From a virus: a stretch of 47,715 nt of DNA. Both the position numbers and the translations under genes were made by a program. This document shows, piece after piece, positions 23,626 to 31,892 of this stretch; within the stretch, counting starts at the first letter, position 1; every line of letters begins with the position of its first letter. The notes under the pieces are model-generated. The model was not told where the DNA came from and ran no database searches. It worked only from the letters and a program-made list of their open reading frames with translations. The DNA is taken from positions 1 to 47,715 of the IMG/VR virus record IMGVR_UViG_3300037193_000967; one strand, written 5' to 3'.

Positions 23626-24786
23626 ATGGGATTGAAGGTTGAGCCCGCATACATCGGGCAAACGGGGTACCTCCACCCGGTCGAACTGGACCGGAACTTG
23701 CTGGAGGGTTTGTTTCAGCGGTCCGGAGGCATCCGGTACGGCGACTTCGCCATTTCGCAGGGTGTGGGTACGAGAGCAATCGCGATCGCGCCTGGCCGGT
23801 ACTTCGTGCTGGGTCAAGAGAATGCACAGCAGGGCGGGTACTTCGCGTGGTCGGACGCCACTGAAACCTTCTTGTTGGCTGCTGCGGTGGGTAACCCGCG
23901 CATCGACACGCTGCTTCTTCGCATCATCGACGATCAGTACGGATCCATTTCTGGGGCACCACGGGCAGAGTTCGCCGTTGTGCAGGGTGTGGCAAGCGGT
24001 TCACCGACTGCCCGCCCGGACTCCGACTTCAATGTCGGTGGCTCGTTCTACATTCCGGGTGGTTGGGCGCGCCTGGGTGACGTGCGCGTGAACGTAGCTG
24101 ACACGGGGTCGATTCCTCCCGGCCAGATCACCACACGGAACCGGTATGTGCGTCCACCCAATTCTATCGTGTTGTGTCTTTCTACCGATCGTCCGTCAGA
24201 TCCGGTGTTGGGTGACGGTATTTATGAGATTGACACGGGTTTCCGGCGTACCTGGAATGGATCTGTCTGGCGTCAATCCGAGCCGTGGGTGTCCAGTCAG
24301 GTGTTGGGCTCAACTGCCGCTTCTGTGACCATCTCCAACATCCCGACCACCCTGAAAACTGTGCGTTTCAGTTGCACGGTCAGGCACGACAACGCCAGCG
24401 TGTATCAAGATTTGCTGATGCGCATTGGCGGAGACACGGGTGCCAATTACCGGTGGGCAGGAAACTTCATGCAGGACGCCGCTTTGGGCGGTGCCAACGC
24501 AATAGCGCAGACATTTGGCCGAGTGGGGTTCGTGTGTGGAACTACTGTGGTCGCTGGGCAGTACACCACGGCTGAAGCTGTGTTTCAGGGATGGAACTCC
24601 CCGCACGCAAACAATTTGACAGCGATGGTTCGTTCTGGTTTCACCGGTACCGTGGGCGGTCACATGTTGACGTGGCATGGAGCCCTGACGTACCACGGAT
24701 CCAACGCTTACACATCCCTTACCGTCCTGCCCGGGGCGGGATCCTTCATAGCGGGCTGCCAATTCGTGGTAGAGGGATGGGAATAA
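23626..24786 (+). CDS. minor tail protein, possible receptor-binding protein
   Basis: A 386-residue protein. The N-terminal part (TGYLHPVELDRNLLEGLF, GVGTRAIAIAPGRYFV) looks like a baseplate/tail-tip adaptor. The C-terminal part after about residue 215 is Gly/Ala/Thr/Ser-rich and beta-like (ASVTISNIPTTLKTVRF, GGHMLTWHGALTYHG), suggestive of a receptor-binding head. No family is certain. Confidence 0.65.
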   Translation: MGLKVEPAYIGQTGYLHPVELDRNLLEGLFQRSGGIRYGDFAISQGVGTRAIAIAPGRYFVLGQENAQQGGYFAWSDATETFLLAAAVGNPRIDTLLLRIIDDQYGSISGAPRAEFAVVQGVASGSPTARPDSDFNVGGSFYIPGGWARLGDVRVNVADTGSIPPGQITTRNRYVRPPNSIVLCLSTDRPSDPVLGDGIYEIDTGFRRTWNGSVWRQSEPWVSSQVLGSTAASVTISNIPTTLKTVRFSCTVRHDNASVYQDLLMRIGGDTGANYRWAGNFMQDAALGGANAIAQTFGRVGFVCGTTVVAGQYTTAEAVFQGWNSPHANNLTAMVRSGFTGTVGGHMLTWHGALTYHGSNAYTSLTVLPGAGSFIAGCQFVVEGWE

Positions 24787-24801
24787 AGGAGAGGGGGAAG
24801 A

Positions 24802-25065
24802 ATGAAAGTCAACGGAGGGCCGTGGTCGGATCAAGACGACATCGAACTCGGTGACAACCACATCGGTCTGGTGCTTGTGGATCGGCCCAACAACCGTGTT
24901 TGGATCTACGATCGAGTCGATACTCCGGACGGGGTGCAACTGGACGTTCGGGAAAGCGATGGTCGACCGATGGACGACGAGAAGCGGTTCGTGGCCGGGG
25001 AAGACTCCAAGTGGATGGTTCGCGTCGTGGATGACGCCGAAATCATCGAGGAGGTGGGGCTATGA
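24802..25065 (+). CDS. hypothetical protein, 87 aa
   Basis: A hydrophilic, acidic protein with alternating strands (HIGLVLVDRPNNRVWIYDRV, KWMVRVVDDAEIIEE). ATG 24802 follows a GGAGAGGGGG ribosome site. It lies among tail-tip genes and overlaps the next start. Probably a small tail-tip or chaperone protein; function unknown. Confidence 0.6.
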   Translation: MKVNGGPWSDQDDIELGDNHIGLVLVDRPNNRVWIYDRVDTPDGVQLDVRESDGRPMDDEKRFVAGEDSKWMVRVVDDAEIIEEVGL

Positions 25066-25979
25066 CGGCCGCACCATCGTCGGCCCTGGTGTGGGAGGTT
25101 GCGGCGTTCGATGCGCTGCCCGATTATCCTTCATCCACACCGGCTGGCATCAACGGGGATCAGTCTCACTTCGGGGCGAACACGTACCACATCGGCATCT
25201 CGGAGCTTCCCAACCCGGGCGGGTACACCAATCGCACGTGGGAAGACAAGATGCCCGCCGCTGGATCTTCTTGGCATTCGTCTGCCACGGACGAGAGCAT
25301 GTCCACAGCAGACATGGTCAAGAACTGGAACCGTCACCTGGTGGTGTTCAACGACTCCACCGACCCGCGCCGTCAGTACATCGCAGAATACATCGGATGG
25401 AACGGCGTTGGTGAAGCGGAACGCCTTGACTTCCAGGCCAACACGCGGACTGTGGCCAGTTCTGATCACAAGTGGCACCGGCATCGTGCCAAGCGCCGCC
25501 GGTTCTACAACAGCATGGAGGCGGCGAAAGCCTGCATTTCCATCGACAAGGGCGAGACAAAGCAGCAGTACCAGGCGTCGATCGGGCAAGCGCCCGCTGT
25601 GACGACGACAGGAGGACAAGACGACATGAGCATGGTTCACAAGACCGTAAGCGGAGTCACGACTTACGCCGTGGTGACACCGGGCGGCTGGACTGAAATC
25701 CTCCCCCCGAACCAGAACACGGCCAACGCTGTCTCGGTCGCGACCGGAGCCAGCATCGGGTACGCCACCCCGGAAGCCTACGACGCGGCCAAGAACTGGT
25801 GGAACGCCAACGTCGTCCCGGCGAACACCTCTGCTGGCGTTACCGACGCCCAGGCCGCTGCGATGGCAGACAAGATCGCGGCTGCCGTGGTCGCCTCGGA
25901 CACCAACGAACTCACGGAGGCTGATCTGGCCAGCGTGACCGAGGCTGTCAAGCAGGCGTTCCGCGAGGGAACGGTTTAG
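25062..25979 (+). CDS. minor tail protein, possibly with a peptidase-like domain
   Basis: A 305-residue protein in the tail-tip cluster. Residues 1-160 contain HFGANTYHIGISELPNPGG and SSDHKWHRHRAKRRRFY, clusters of His and Asp that resemble the conserved SDHxWHxH-type region of peptidase-like phage tail or lysin proteins. The remainder is Ala/Thr-rich and ends in a helical segment (LTEADLASVTEAVKQAF). Peptidase function is a guess from the His/Asp pattern. Confidence 0.5.
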   Translation: MTAAPSSALVWEVAAFDALPDYPSSTPAGINGDQSHFGANTYHIGISELPNPGGYTNRTWEDKMPAAGSSWHSSATDESMSTADMVKNWNRHLVVFNDSTDPRRQYIAEYIGWNGVGEAERLDFQANTRTVASSDHKWHRHRAKRRRFYNSMEAAKACISIDKGETKQQYQASIGQAPAVTTTGGQDDMSMVHKTVSGVTTYAVVTPGGWTEILPPNQNTANAVSVATGASIGYATPEAYDAAKNWWNANVVPANTSAGVTDAQAAAMADKIAAAVVASDTNELTEADLASVTEAVKQAFREGTV

Positions 25980-25983
25980 TTCA

Positions 25984-27129
25984 ATGGCCACAAGGTACCG
26001 TTACGTGTCATGCCATCCGGTCCTCCGGAATCAACTTGACCCGTCTCTGAGGTTGATCGATCCCGAGTGGTCATGGGTGGTCGGCGGTAACGGTACCTTG
26101 ACGGCTAAGGTAACCGTCCCTGAATTCACCACACAGATCGATCAATTACGGGTTGCCACCCAGCCCAAGCAAGCGGCGATCTACGTACGTGACTCGGACG
26201 GGAACTACCCCTGGGGTGGCGTGGTCATCAAGCGCAAGTGGTCGCGCGCTTCGAACCAGATCACACTTACCTGCATGGAATGGCGCGCCTGGTTCTACAA
26301 CATCATCATGGGACCGGGCGACACCACAGACACGTTGTACACCTACACGAACACCGATCAACTGGTTATCGCACGCAACCTCGTAGCTGATGCGACAATC
26401 GGCGGTACGGCTGTGGGTGTTCCGCCCATTCTGACTAACGCATCGCTCATGTCCGGAAAGAACCGTGACCTGTCGTTTGCTGGCACACAGATGAAATTGC
26501 TTGGTCAGCAAATTGACACGATCGCAAACCGGGATGGCGGATTCGAGTGGAGTATTGAGTGCAAACCGGGGTCTCTGGATGGATTGCCTCAACTGTGGTT
26601 CGTACCGTACTTCCCCGAACGGGGTGCTCAGGCCAGCGGTGTGTCGTTCCGTGCTACCGAGAGTGGACACGGCAACTTCATTCCGGGTGACGTCGAAGAA
26701 GACATGTCATCGCGATACGAACGGTTCTGGACAACGGGCGCGGGTCAAGCACCAGACGCCACCTGGTCATCCGACCAGGACCCCGAACTGGCTACTGGAT
26801 CGTATCTCCGGTTCGACGGAGCGGCGTCATACAGCACCGTGTCAGAACGGTCTACGTTGTCCAGTCACGCCCGGCGTAACCGGAAATTCTATGCTCCGGG
26901 TGTGAACCTGGTACAAGGCACGGTTCCGTTCGAAAAAGTCAATCCAGACACGTACGGGATCGGAGACCGGGTACGGTACCGCGTCAAGGACCGCTGGGTG
27001 GACATGGACTTGTCTTCTGTTCGTATCGTCGAAAAGAAAATGAACATGGCGGGCGCTGGATCCGCGATCGTGACGCTTGATACGACAGATGTCACGCTAC
27101 CCGAGGTGGATACGGGGGGTGGTGTATGA
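25984..27129 (+). CDS. minor tail protein, tail-tip hub (gp27/Tal-like)
   Basis: A 381-residue protein. The N-terminal half is typical of the tail-hub fold (WSWVVGGNGTLTAKVTVPEF, QAAIYVRDSDGNYPWGGVVI), followed by an alpha/beta domain (MKLLGQQIDTIANRDGGFEW). A second beta part has GDRVRYRVKDRWVDMDLSSV near the end. The layout is like ReqiPepy6 Gp37-type tail-tip proteins. It lies after Dit and before a fibre-like protein. Confidence 0.6.
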   Translation: MATRYRYVSCHPVLRNQLDPSLRLIDPEWSWVVGGNGTLTAKVTVPEFTTQIDQLRVATQPKQAAIYVRDSDGNYPWGGVVIKRKWSRASNQITLTCMEWRAWFYNIIMGPGDTTDTLYTYTNTDQLVIARNLVADATIGGTAVGVPPILTNASLMSGKNRDLSFAGTQMKLLGQQIDTIANRDGGFEWSIECKPGSLDGLPQLWFVPYFPERGAQASGVSFRATESGHGNFIPGDVEEDMSSRYERFWTTGAGQAPDATWSSDQDPELATGSYLRFDGAASYSTVSERSTLSSHARRNRKFYAPGVNLVQGTVPFEKVNPDTYGIGDRVRYRVKDRWVDMDLSSVRIVEKKMNMAGAGSAIVTLDTTDVTLPEVDTGGGV

Positions 27130-27929
27130 CGTCGTTACAGAAGTCCAACGACCCATACAACATGTTGCTTCGGCAGTTCGAAGAACTGAAGCAACGGGCT
27201 ACGGATGCGCTGGTACGTCCGTATACCGTGCCTGTGGTGTCGGAAGACCCGCCAGAAACGGATCCTACCAACCTATGGATGTTTCCCGACGGACGGCTCC
27301 GTGGTCGCCACAAGAACACCGCAGGCACCGCGTTCGTGTACCGAGAATGGGTCACATCCACACCGGGCACAGATACGTCGGCCACAGCGCCGGCAACGCC
27401 CCCGACCACACCGATCACGCAGCAACAGGTGTTTTTGGCTCAGTGGTCGCAGTCGTACCGGTCTACGGGCGCCCAGCGTACAGACCAGGGTGCAGTGATG
27501 TTGTACTACGGGTCGTCTGGTGACTCGTTCAACGGCATGAACCGTTCGCTGATCGGGTTTGACTTCGCGACCATCGCGGCGGCGCTGGCAGGATCCACGG
27601 TGAACTCGGTGTACCTGCGACTGGTGAACGTGCATGCGTGGTACAACTCCGGGGTGAACATCTACTTCGGAATCCACAATTTCTCGTCCAAGCCGGGCTC
27701 GTGGACGGGGGGCGGCATCCCCGCGCAACGCGTCGTGAACCACAAGTTCGGCAAACCGCAAGAACGTACAGTCCCGATGCCGCTGGCGTTCGCAACCATG
27801 ATCCGGGACGGTACCGGCAAGGGAATCGCCATCGAGGCCCCCGACAGTTCGCGTGAGTTTTATGGATACGCGGCCGGTGTGGGCAGCGGTTACAACGTCC
27901 CCGCTTTGATCATCAACTACACCAAGTGA
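27126..27929 (+). CDS. minor tail protein, fibre-like
   Basis: A 267-residue protein. The N-terminal helix (YNMLLRQFEELKQRATDAL) and linker rich in Thr/Pro (TSATAPATPPTTP) lead to a beta-rich C-terminal domain (VNSVYLRLVNVHAWYNSGVN). This looks like a trimerising stalk followed by a receptor-binding or DUF-type lectin-like head. It is ATGA-coupled to the previous gene and is the last structural gene. Confidence 0.6.
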   Translation: MTSLQKSNDPYNMLLRQFEELKQRATDALVRPYTVPVVSEDPPETDPTNLWMFPDGRLRGRHKNTAGTAFVYREWVTSTPGTDTSATAPATPPTTPITQQQVFLAQWSQSYRSTGAQRTDQGAVMLYYGSSGDSFNGMNRSLIGFDFATIAAALAGSTVNSVYLRLVNVHAWYNSGVNIYFGIHNFSSKPGSWTGGGIPAQRVVNHKFGKPQERTVPMPLAFATMIRDGTGKGIAIEAPDSSREFYGYAAGVGSGYNVPALIINYTK

Positions 27930-27942
27930 GGGGACAGCGTGC

Positions 27943-28209
27943 GTGACGAGAGAAGCAAAAGTCAAGCGCTGGCTGCTGGACATAACGGCACTGGGCCTCG
28001 GGTCCGGCGGCTTCATCAACGAAGTGTTCATCAAGGACAAGGGCGAATTACTGTTGATCCTGTTGTTCTTCGCCATGGTGGTATATCCGGGCGCGGTAGC
28101 AGCGTTCGTACTTCGCAGCCAAGGCGCGGAAGTTACAACTGGACCGTCCTCGCCCTCTCCGCCTGCATCACCGCAGCCGCGATCGTCGTCCTCATCATCA
28201 AATGGGTGA
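27943..28209 (+). CDS. small membrane protein, lysis-cassette candidate, 88 aa
   Basis: A basic start (MTREAKVKRWLLD), one strong membrane helix (LLLILLFFAMVVYPGAVAAFV, about residues 36-56) and a Ser/Pro-rich hydrophilic tail. It is the first of three consecutive membrane proteins following the tail genes, where holins are commonly found. It could be a holin, antiholin or accessory protein. Confidence 0.55.
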   Translation: MTREAKVKRWLLDITALGLGSGGFINEVFIKDKGELLLILLFFAMVVYPGAVAAFVLRSQGAEVTTGPSSPSPPASPQPRSSSSSSNG

Positions 28210-28213
28210 CGGT

Positions 28214-28555
28214 ATGAGCGAACCCGAGAAAGTGCCGTTGAAAAAGGCACCACGCGGTCCGGTTGTGATAGAGATCAAGGGTTGGTACCCGATCGTGATG
28301 CTCGGCTTCGTGCTGTTGCTGGTCACGTTCGGGAACGTCATCTACACCAATCATGTCGATGGAGAACGTCGACAGGCGGAACGCGAGGCGTTAGCCGCCG
28401 TGCAGCAGGCGGAACGGGAAGCCGACCGTCGCTGGTGCACCTTGATGGGGTTGCTGGACAGCGCATACAGCAATCCGTCCACACCGCCCACTACGGAACT
28501 CGGTCGTGCGGTGGCGAAGGCAGTTCATGACATCCGGGTTGATCTCGGATGCTGA
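28214..28555 (+). CDS. membrane protein with coiled coil, 113 aa
   Basis: A cytoplasmic start, one membrane helix (YPIVMLGFVLLLVTFGNVIY, about residues 29-47) and a charged coiled-coil (GERRQAEREALAAVQQAERE). The start is ATG 28214 after GGGTGAC; ATG 28202 is possible. The layout resembles phage spanin- or holin-associated proteins, though no Rz motif is seen. Confidence 0.55.
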   Translation: MSEPEKVPLKKAPRGPVVIEIKGWYPIVMLGFVLLLVTFGNVIYTNHVDGERRQAEREALAAVQQAEREADRRWCTLMGLLDSAYSNPSTPPTTELGRAVAKAVHDIRVDLGC

Positions 28556-28564
28556 TTGGAGAGC

Positions 28565-28939
28565 ATGATGAAGATTTTCGGTAGGGAACCCGCAGCCATC
28601 GTGTCGCTTATTACGGCACTCGTCGCGTTGCTGGTGGCGTTCAATTTCCCCGGCCTGTCGGCTGAAGCCGGCGCTGCCGTGGTGACATTCCTCGGTGGCG
28701 TCATCATTGCGGTGACCACGCGGCCGTGGGCGCCCGGTCTGTTCGCGGGTCTGGTGGCGTCGGGTGCCGCGCTGGCCGCTGGCTGGGGATGGCACGCCAC
28801 GGATGCCCAGGTCGCTTCGGCTTCGGCACTCGTCATGGTCGCGTTCTCGGTGTTCGGCTCGCGTCCCCAGGTGACCCCGATTAGCGACCCCAAGGTCGTG
28901 GATGGCGTCGTGGTGACGTCTGGTCCGGTCAAGCAATAG
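28565..28939 (+). CDS. putative holin, 124 aa
   Basis: Several hydrophobic segments (IVSLITALVALLVAFNF, AAVVTFLGGVIIAVTT, LFAGLVASGAALAAGWGW, ASALVMVAFSVFG), giving three to four membrane helices. The organisation (a REPAAIVSLI start followed by a helix) is like the actinobacteriophage membrane proteins annotated as holins. It would form membrane lesions that let the GH25 endolysin at 1604 reach the wall. Start ATG 28565 or 28568 after GGAGAG. Confidence 0.65.
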   Translation: MMKIFGREPAAIVSLITALVALLVAFNFPGLSAEAGAAVVTFLGGVIIAVTTRPWAPGLFAGLVASGAALAAGWGWHATDAQVASASALVMVAFSVFGSRPQVTPISDPKVVDGVVVTSGPVKQ

Positions 28940-28960
28940 ACGTTTCTCGGGCGGGATGGT

Positions 28961-29005
28961 GCCCCGGACTGGCGGTTGATGGGTGGTCAGCCGTCGGTCC
29001 GGGGC
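28961..29005. terminator. bidirectional terminator between converging genes
   Basis: A perfect 9-bp stem, GCCCCGGAC (28961-28969) with GTCCGGGGC (28997-29005), lies between the rightward late genes (ending 28939) and the leftward gene ending at 29017. It likely stops both transcripts. Confidence 0.6.
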
Positions 29006-29016
29006 CAGAAGAGTAG

Positions 29017-29424
29017 TTACTGAAGATCGTACCCCTCGGGGTTACGAAAGATGCGTGGTGTGGCGTCACGCGGTAGCAAGTTGATCCCGAACGTGTCGAG
29101 GAGGATCCGGTGCAGCCGATCACGAAAACCGTGCTCCCGCTTATTGCACCCACCGTGCACAATGTGCCCGAACTTGGGATGCCGGCCGTACCCGTACCGC
29201 TTGTTGGTGGTGTGGGGACAGGTCCATCCTGGGCATTCTACGTCCTTAGACGAAGGAAAACGATATAGGCCGACTACTTTGCCGATCCCGACGTCCCGGT
29301 TGGCGTTCTCTTCTTGTAATGCCCGCACGATGGCGGGATCGTTGACGTACACCATGGCTACGTACGGCACCAGCGGCCCCCAGAGACGATAACGCGCATG
29401 CGCGGTTGGTTGGTGTGGCCACAA
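29017..29424 (-). CDS. conserved-looking hypothetical protein, 135 aa, Cys/His-rich
   Basis: The only leftward gene between the late genes and the small-gene array. It has a CPGWTCPHTTNKR metal-like knuckle, RHPKFGHIVHGGCNKREHGF and a C-terminal helix (RDRLHRILLDTFG). The pattern looks like a zinc-binding nucleic-acid protein. The start is uncertain: TTG 29424 is the longest, with no strong ribosome site. An internal ATG (VAMVYVND) would drop about 22 residues. Confidence 0.55.
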   Translation of the reverse strand: MWPHQPTAHARYRLWGPLVPYVAMVYVNDPAIVRALQEENANRDVGIGKVVGLYRFPSSKDVECPGWTCPHTTNKRYGYGRHPKFGHIVHGGCNKREHGFRDRLHRILLDTFGINLLPRDATPRIFRNPEGYDLQ

Positions 29425-29459
29425 TACCCCGACGCGGCTCCGTGGCTCACGGCGGCGCT

Positions 29460-29489
29460 TTGACAGATTGAGCGGGAGGGGTATACGTT
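29460..29489 (+). promoter_or_regulatory. sigma70-like promoter P1
   Basis: TTGACA (29460-29465), 18 bases, TACGTT (29484-29489) then AG. Predicted start about 29496, with a 33-base leader to the gene at 29529. First of the 13 matching promoters in this array. Confidence 0.75.
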
Positions 29490-29528
29490 AGTGAGCGTTG
29501 CACACCACCCAAACGAAGGAGAAACGTT

Positions 29529-30200
29529 ATGCCGCCGCGTCGCCGTAGGGCCGAAGTGGTCGTCGAAGAGCCGGTCGAGGTCGTCGAGGAAGTCGAGGAG
29601 ATCGACGAGTTCGAGGAGTTGGAGGACGACACCGACGCCGACGAGTTGGAGGAGGCCGACGACGAGGAAGTCGAGGAAGACGACCTGGCCGAGATCGAGG
29701 AGGTCGAAGAGGAGCCCGAGGAAGCGCCCAAGCCGACCCGTGGCCGGAAGTCCACTGCCGCGAAGAAGACCACCACTGCGAAGGCCGCTCCGAAGCCGCA
29801 GGGTTCGGGCAACGACTCCACGTGGCTGGCCGCGCACGTCACTACGGTGGTTGGCAAGCCGGTGGACAGCCGCGCGCTCCGGGTGCTCCTGCGCAAGATG
29901 GCCAAGGAGGGCGTCATCCAGCGCGAGATCGGCACCGACCGGGTGCGGTACGACTTTCCCGGGGGTGCCAAGGACCCCGTGGTGGTCGAGGTCGTGAAGC
30001 GCGTCAAGGGTGGTGCCCTGGAACGTGCCAAGAACGACGGGCTCGAAGCCGCGCGTGCGGCTAAGGCCAAGAAGGCCGCCGCTGCTGCCGCGCCTGCGAA
30101 GGCCACGAAGGCGGCTCCGGCCAAGGCGACCGCGCGCAAGACCACCAAGGCCGCCCCGGCGAAGGCCACTCCCGCGAAGCGGACGCGCGCCAAGGCGTAA
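29529..30200 (+). CDS. histone H1/HU-tail-like DNA-binding protein
   Basis: A 223-residue protein of three parts. The first (1-65) is very acidic (EVEEDDLAEIEEVEEEPEE). The second, about 92-150, looks like a winged helix (STWLAAHVTTVVGKPVDSRA, LRVLLRKMAKEGV, TDRVRYDFPGG). The third (158-223) is Ala/Lys/Pro-rich with repeated PAKAT units, like histone H1 or mycobacterial HupB tails. It probably coats DNA and may regulate host or phage nucleoid organisation. It has its own promoter (P1) and terminator, so it is likely expressed early and alone. Confidence 0.7.
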   Translation: MPPRRRRAEVVVEEPVEVVEEVEEIDEFEELEDDTDADELEEADDEEVEEDDLAEIEEVEEEPEEAPKPTRGRKSTAAKKTTTAKAAPKPQGSGNDSTWLAAHVTTVVGKPVDSRALRVLLRKMAKEGVIQREIGTDRVRYDFPGGAKDPVVVEVVKRVKGGALERAKNDGLEAARAAKAKKAAAAAAPAKATKAAPAKATARKTTKAAPAKATPAKRTRAKA

Positions 30201-30218
30201 CGTTCCTTCGGCACGTAA

Positions 30219-30250
30219 CTCCCGATCCGCCTCCTCGTGGTCGGGGGTTT
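30219..30250 (+). terminator. terminator after the histone-like gene
   Basis: CTCCCGA (30219-30225) pairs with TCGGGGG (30241-30247), followed by TTT. It stops the transcript from P1. Confidence 0.65.
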
Positions 30251-30280
30251 CGTGTAGTCCAAGATCTTTTGACTGATGGG

Positions 30281-30310
30281 TTGACAACCGTTGCGGGGCT
30301 CACGTAGCGT
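30281..30310 (+). promoter_or_regulatory. sigma70-like promoter P2
   Basis: TTGACA (30281-30286), 18 bases, TAGCGT (30305-30310). An AAGATCTTTTGAC element lies just upstream, like other promoters here. The leader carries CGGGACAACGAGGAGGACAC before the ATG at 30340, a ribosome-site cassette also used at 34254 and 37429. Confidence 0.7.
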
Positions 30311-30339
30311 GTGTTCATCGGGACAACGAGGAGGACACG

Positions 30340-31173
30340 ATGACGACGAAGATCCGGGGATGCGCCCACACCACCACCGCAACGGCCTGCCCGTCGTGCC
30401 TGATGGCCGACATGAACGAATACCTGCGGTCGCAGGGGATCGACCCCGCGAGGTACAACGGCCGGAACGGGGAGCACGTCCAGGAGCGCCGGATGCCGCG
30501 CAACCCCAACCCCGGCATGGTGACCCCTGGTCGCCCGGGTGTGACGAACGCCACTTACGACGACGACCGGCGCATGCTCGACCAGCGGCCGCGTGCGGGT
30601 CGCCTGGCCCGTAAGTTGATCGACGACCTGGCCAAGTTGGACATGGAGGCCTCTAACGCGGCGCTGGTGTGGCACGAACGGAACGAGCCTACCATGACTG
30701 TGGGCCAATGCTCGGAATGGATCACGCGGTTACGGAACAAGATCGAATCGTACAACGGAACGTCTGTCGACATCGTTCAGGCCCAACGTCCGGCCACTGG
30801 CGCATCGGCCGAACTGGTGTCGTTGCTGGCCGGGCTGCACGAACCGGTTGAGGCGCACCCGGATCGCGGCATGATCCTCCGTCGTTACGCTCTGGACGGA
30901 TTCGAAACGGGCAACGAGGTGCGGTTTTACAAGTTGCGCGAGTCGAAGCGGGGGAAGCGGTACCTGGTGGCGCAGGTGTCCGACGAGGAGCGCATGGTTC
31001 CGTGGGGTGAGGCGTTGATCGTCGCGCGCCGGATCGCTGCCGATCCGATGGCCGCCATGTTGCGGTACGGCACCGAACTTGGTTCGTGCGGACATTGCGG
31101 CCGCACGCTCACCAACGACGAATCTCGTGCGCTGGGCATCGGCCCGAAGTGCCGGCAGGGATTCGGTTTCTGA
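30340..31173 (+). CDS. DUF6011-like zinc-ribbon protein, 277 aa
   Basis: The C-terminus has GSCGHCGRTLTNDESRALG then GIGPKC, the CxxCGRxL...GIGPxC pattern of DUF6011. The N-terminus has a separate Cys/His start (KIRGCAHTTTATACPSCLMA), and the centre is helical (RLARKLIDDLAKLDMEAS). It probably binds DNA or RNA. It is driven by P2, is followed by a hairpin at 31175, and is the largest but one of the small-gene array. Confidence 0.65.
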   Translation: MTTKIRGCAHTTTATACPSCLMADMNEYLRSQGIDPARYNGRNGEHVQERRMPRNPNPGMVTPGRPGVTNATYDDDRRMLDQRPRAGRLARKLIDDLAKLDMEASNAALVWHERNEPTMTVGQCSEWITRLRNKIESYNGTSVDIVQAQRPATGASAELVSLLAGLHEPVEAHPDRGMILRRYALDGFETGNEVRFYKLRESKRGKRYLVAQVSDEERMVPWGEALIVARRIAADPMAAMLRYGTELGSCGHCGRTLTNDESRALGIGPKCRQGFGF

Positions 31174-31174
31174 T

Positions 31175-31194
31175 TGACCCCAGTACGGGGGTCA
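31175..31194 (+). terminator. terminator hairpin
   Basis: TGACCCC (31175-31181), loop, GGGGTCA (31188-31194). There is no U-tract. It lies directly after the DUF6011-like gene. Confidence 0.5.
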
Positions 31195-31199
31195 TGGGG

Positions 31200-31229
31200 T
31201 TGACCCGCTCATGATCCCCGTGATACATG
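31200..31229 (+). promoter_or_regulatory. sigma70-like promoter P3
   Basis: TTGACC (31200-31205), 18 bases, TACATG (31224-31229). It lies right after the hairpin at 31175 and ahead of the gene at 31277. Confidence 0.5.
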
Positions 31230-31276
31230 ATCGATATCACCTGGTCGGGACACCGGGTGCAACCGAGGAGAATGTA

Positions 31277-31696
31277 ATGGACACCACCGCCGTAGCGGCA
31301 CATCTTGGCACCACCCCCCGGAAGTTGCGCGCGTTCCTACGTTCGGACGCGTCAACCTTTGTCGCCGTGGGATCGGGCGCACGATACGACTTCACCGATG
31401 ACGACCTGCCCACGTTGAGCCGCCGTTTCGCGGATTGGAGCGGGTCACCCACACCGACACCCGCACCGGCCCCCGTTCGGCCGTCTACGGCCATCTCAGG
31501 CCGTCGCAGCCAGCACGATATCGACGTGGCGGTGTGGGCGGAAGAGGGACCGGTCGATATGCCGGACATCCGGAACCCCGCCGTGCGTGCAGCCGTGCGC
31601 CGGATCGCGGAGGTGCAGGAAGCCCGGCTGGAACAAATGTTGCTGGCCGCTGGACTGCACATTACCCAAATGAACGTGCGCCGACAGGCCACGTGA
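31277..31696 (+). CDS. small DNA-binding-like protein, 139 aa
   Basis: Residues 2-54 show TTAVAAHLGTTPRKLRAFLR followed by GSGARYDFTDDDLPTLSRRF, a helix-turn-helix plus wing pattern shared with the genes at 29529 and 31893. A Thr/Pro-rich linker (PTPTPAPAPV) leads to a helical C-terminus (VRRIAEVQEARLEQMLLAAG). Starts at ATG 31277 after GAGGAGAATGTA. Probably a transcription regulator or nucleoid protein. Confidence 0.6.
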   Translation: MDTTAVAAHLGTTPRKLRAFLRSDASTFVAVGSGARYDFTDDDLPTLSRRFADWSGSPTPTPAPAPVRPSTAISGRRSQHDIDVAVWAEEGPVDMPDIRNPAVRAAVRRIAEVQEARLEQMLLAAGLHITQMNVRRQAT

Positions 31697-31712
31697 CCAG
31701 GTATAATCCGCT

Positions 31713-31735
31713 GAGGGCCCTCCGGGGCCCCTTTT
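31713..31735 (+). terminator. rho-independent terminator
   Basis: A GC stem (GAGGGCCC with GGGGCCCC, central TCC loop), followed by TTTTT at 31732-31736. A TATAAT at 31702-31707 lies just upstream but has no -35 at the proper distance. Confidence 0.75.
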
Positions 31736-31740
31736 TCCGT

Positions 31741-31763
31741 CTCCGGCTTATGCTAGGTACACG
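31741..31763. repeat. box 1, one arm of a 23-bp inverted repeat
   Basis: CTCCGGCTTATGCTAGGTAC with flank is the exact reverse complement of 33107-33129. It contains the half-site CTAGGTAC of the GTACCTAGGTAC box. It lies between a terminator and promoter P4, 59 bp before the -35. Confidence 0.8.
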
Positions 31764-31822
31764 CTGCCCTCTCCGGAGGCCCAGACTCCCGGAAATCTCC
31801 CATAAGATCTTGCCAGAAAGGC

Positions 31823-31852
31823 TTGACACGGTGTCTCACGGCGGGGTACGTT
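31823..31852 (+). promoter_or_regulatory. sigma70-like promoter P4
   Basis: TTGACA (31823-31828), 18 bases containing TCTCACGG (31834-31841), TACGTT (31847-31852) then AG. An AAGATCTTGCC element lies just upstream. Drives the gene at 31893. Confidence 0.8.
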
Positions 31853-31892
31853 AGTTACATCAAACAAACGCACCACACAAACGGAGGACATC

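Noticed and set aside
29358-30382. Leftward Ser/Thr- or Arg-rich open frames opposite the histone-like gene
   Set aside because: Shadows of the Ala/Lys-rich repeat.
31702-31707. Perfect TATAAT hexamer
   Set aside because: There is no -35 at a useful distance and it lies directly before a rho-independent terminator.
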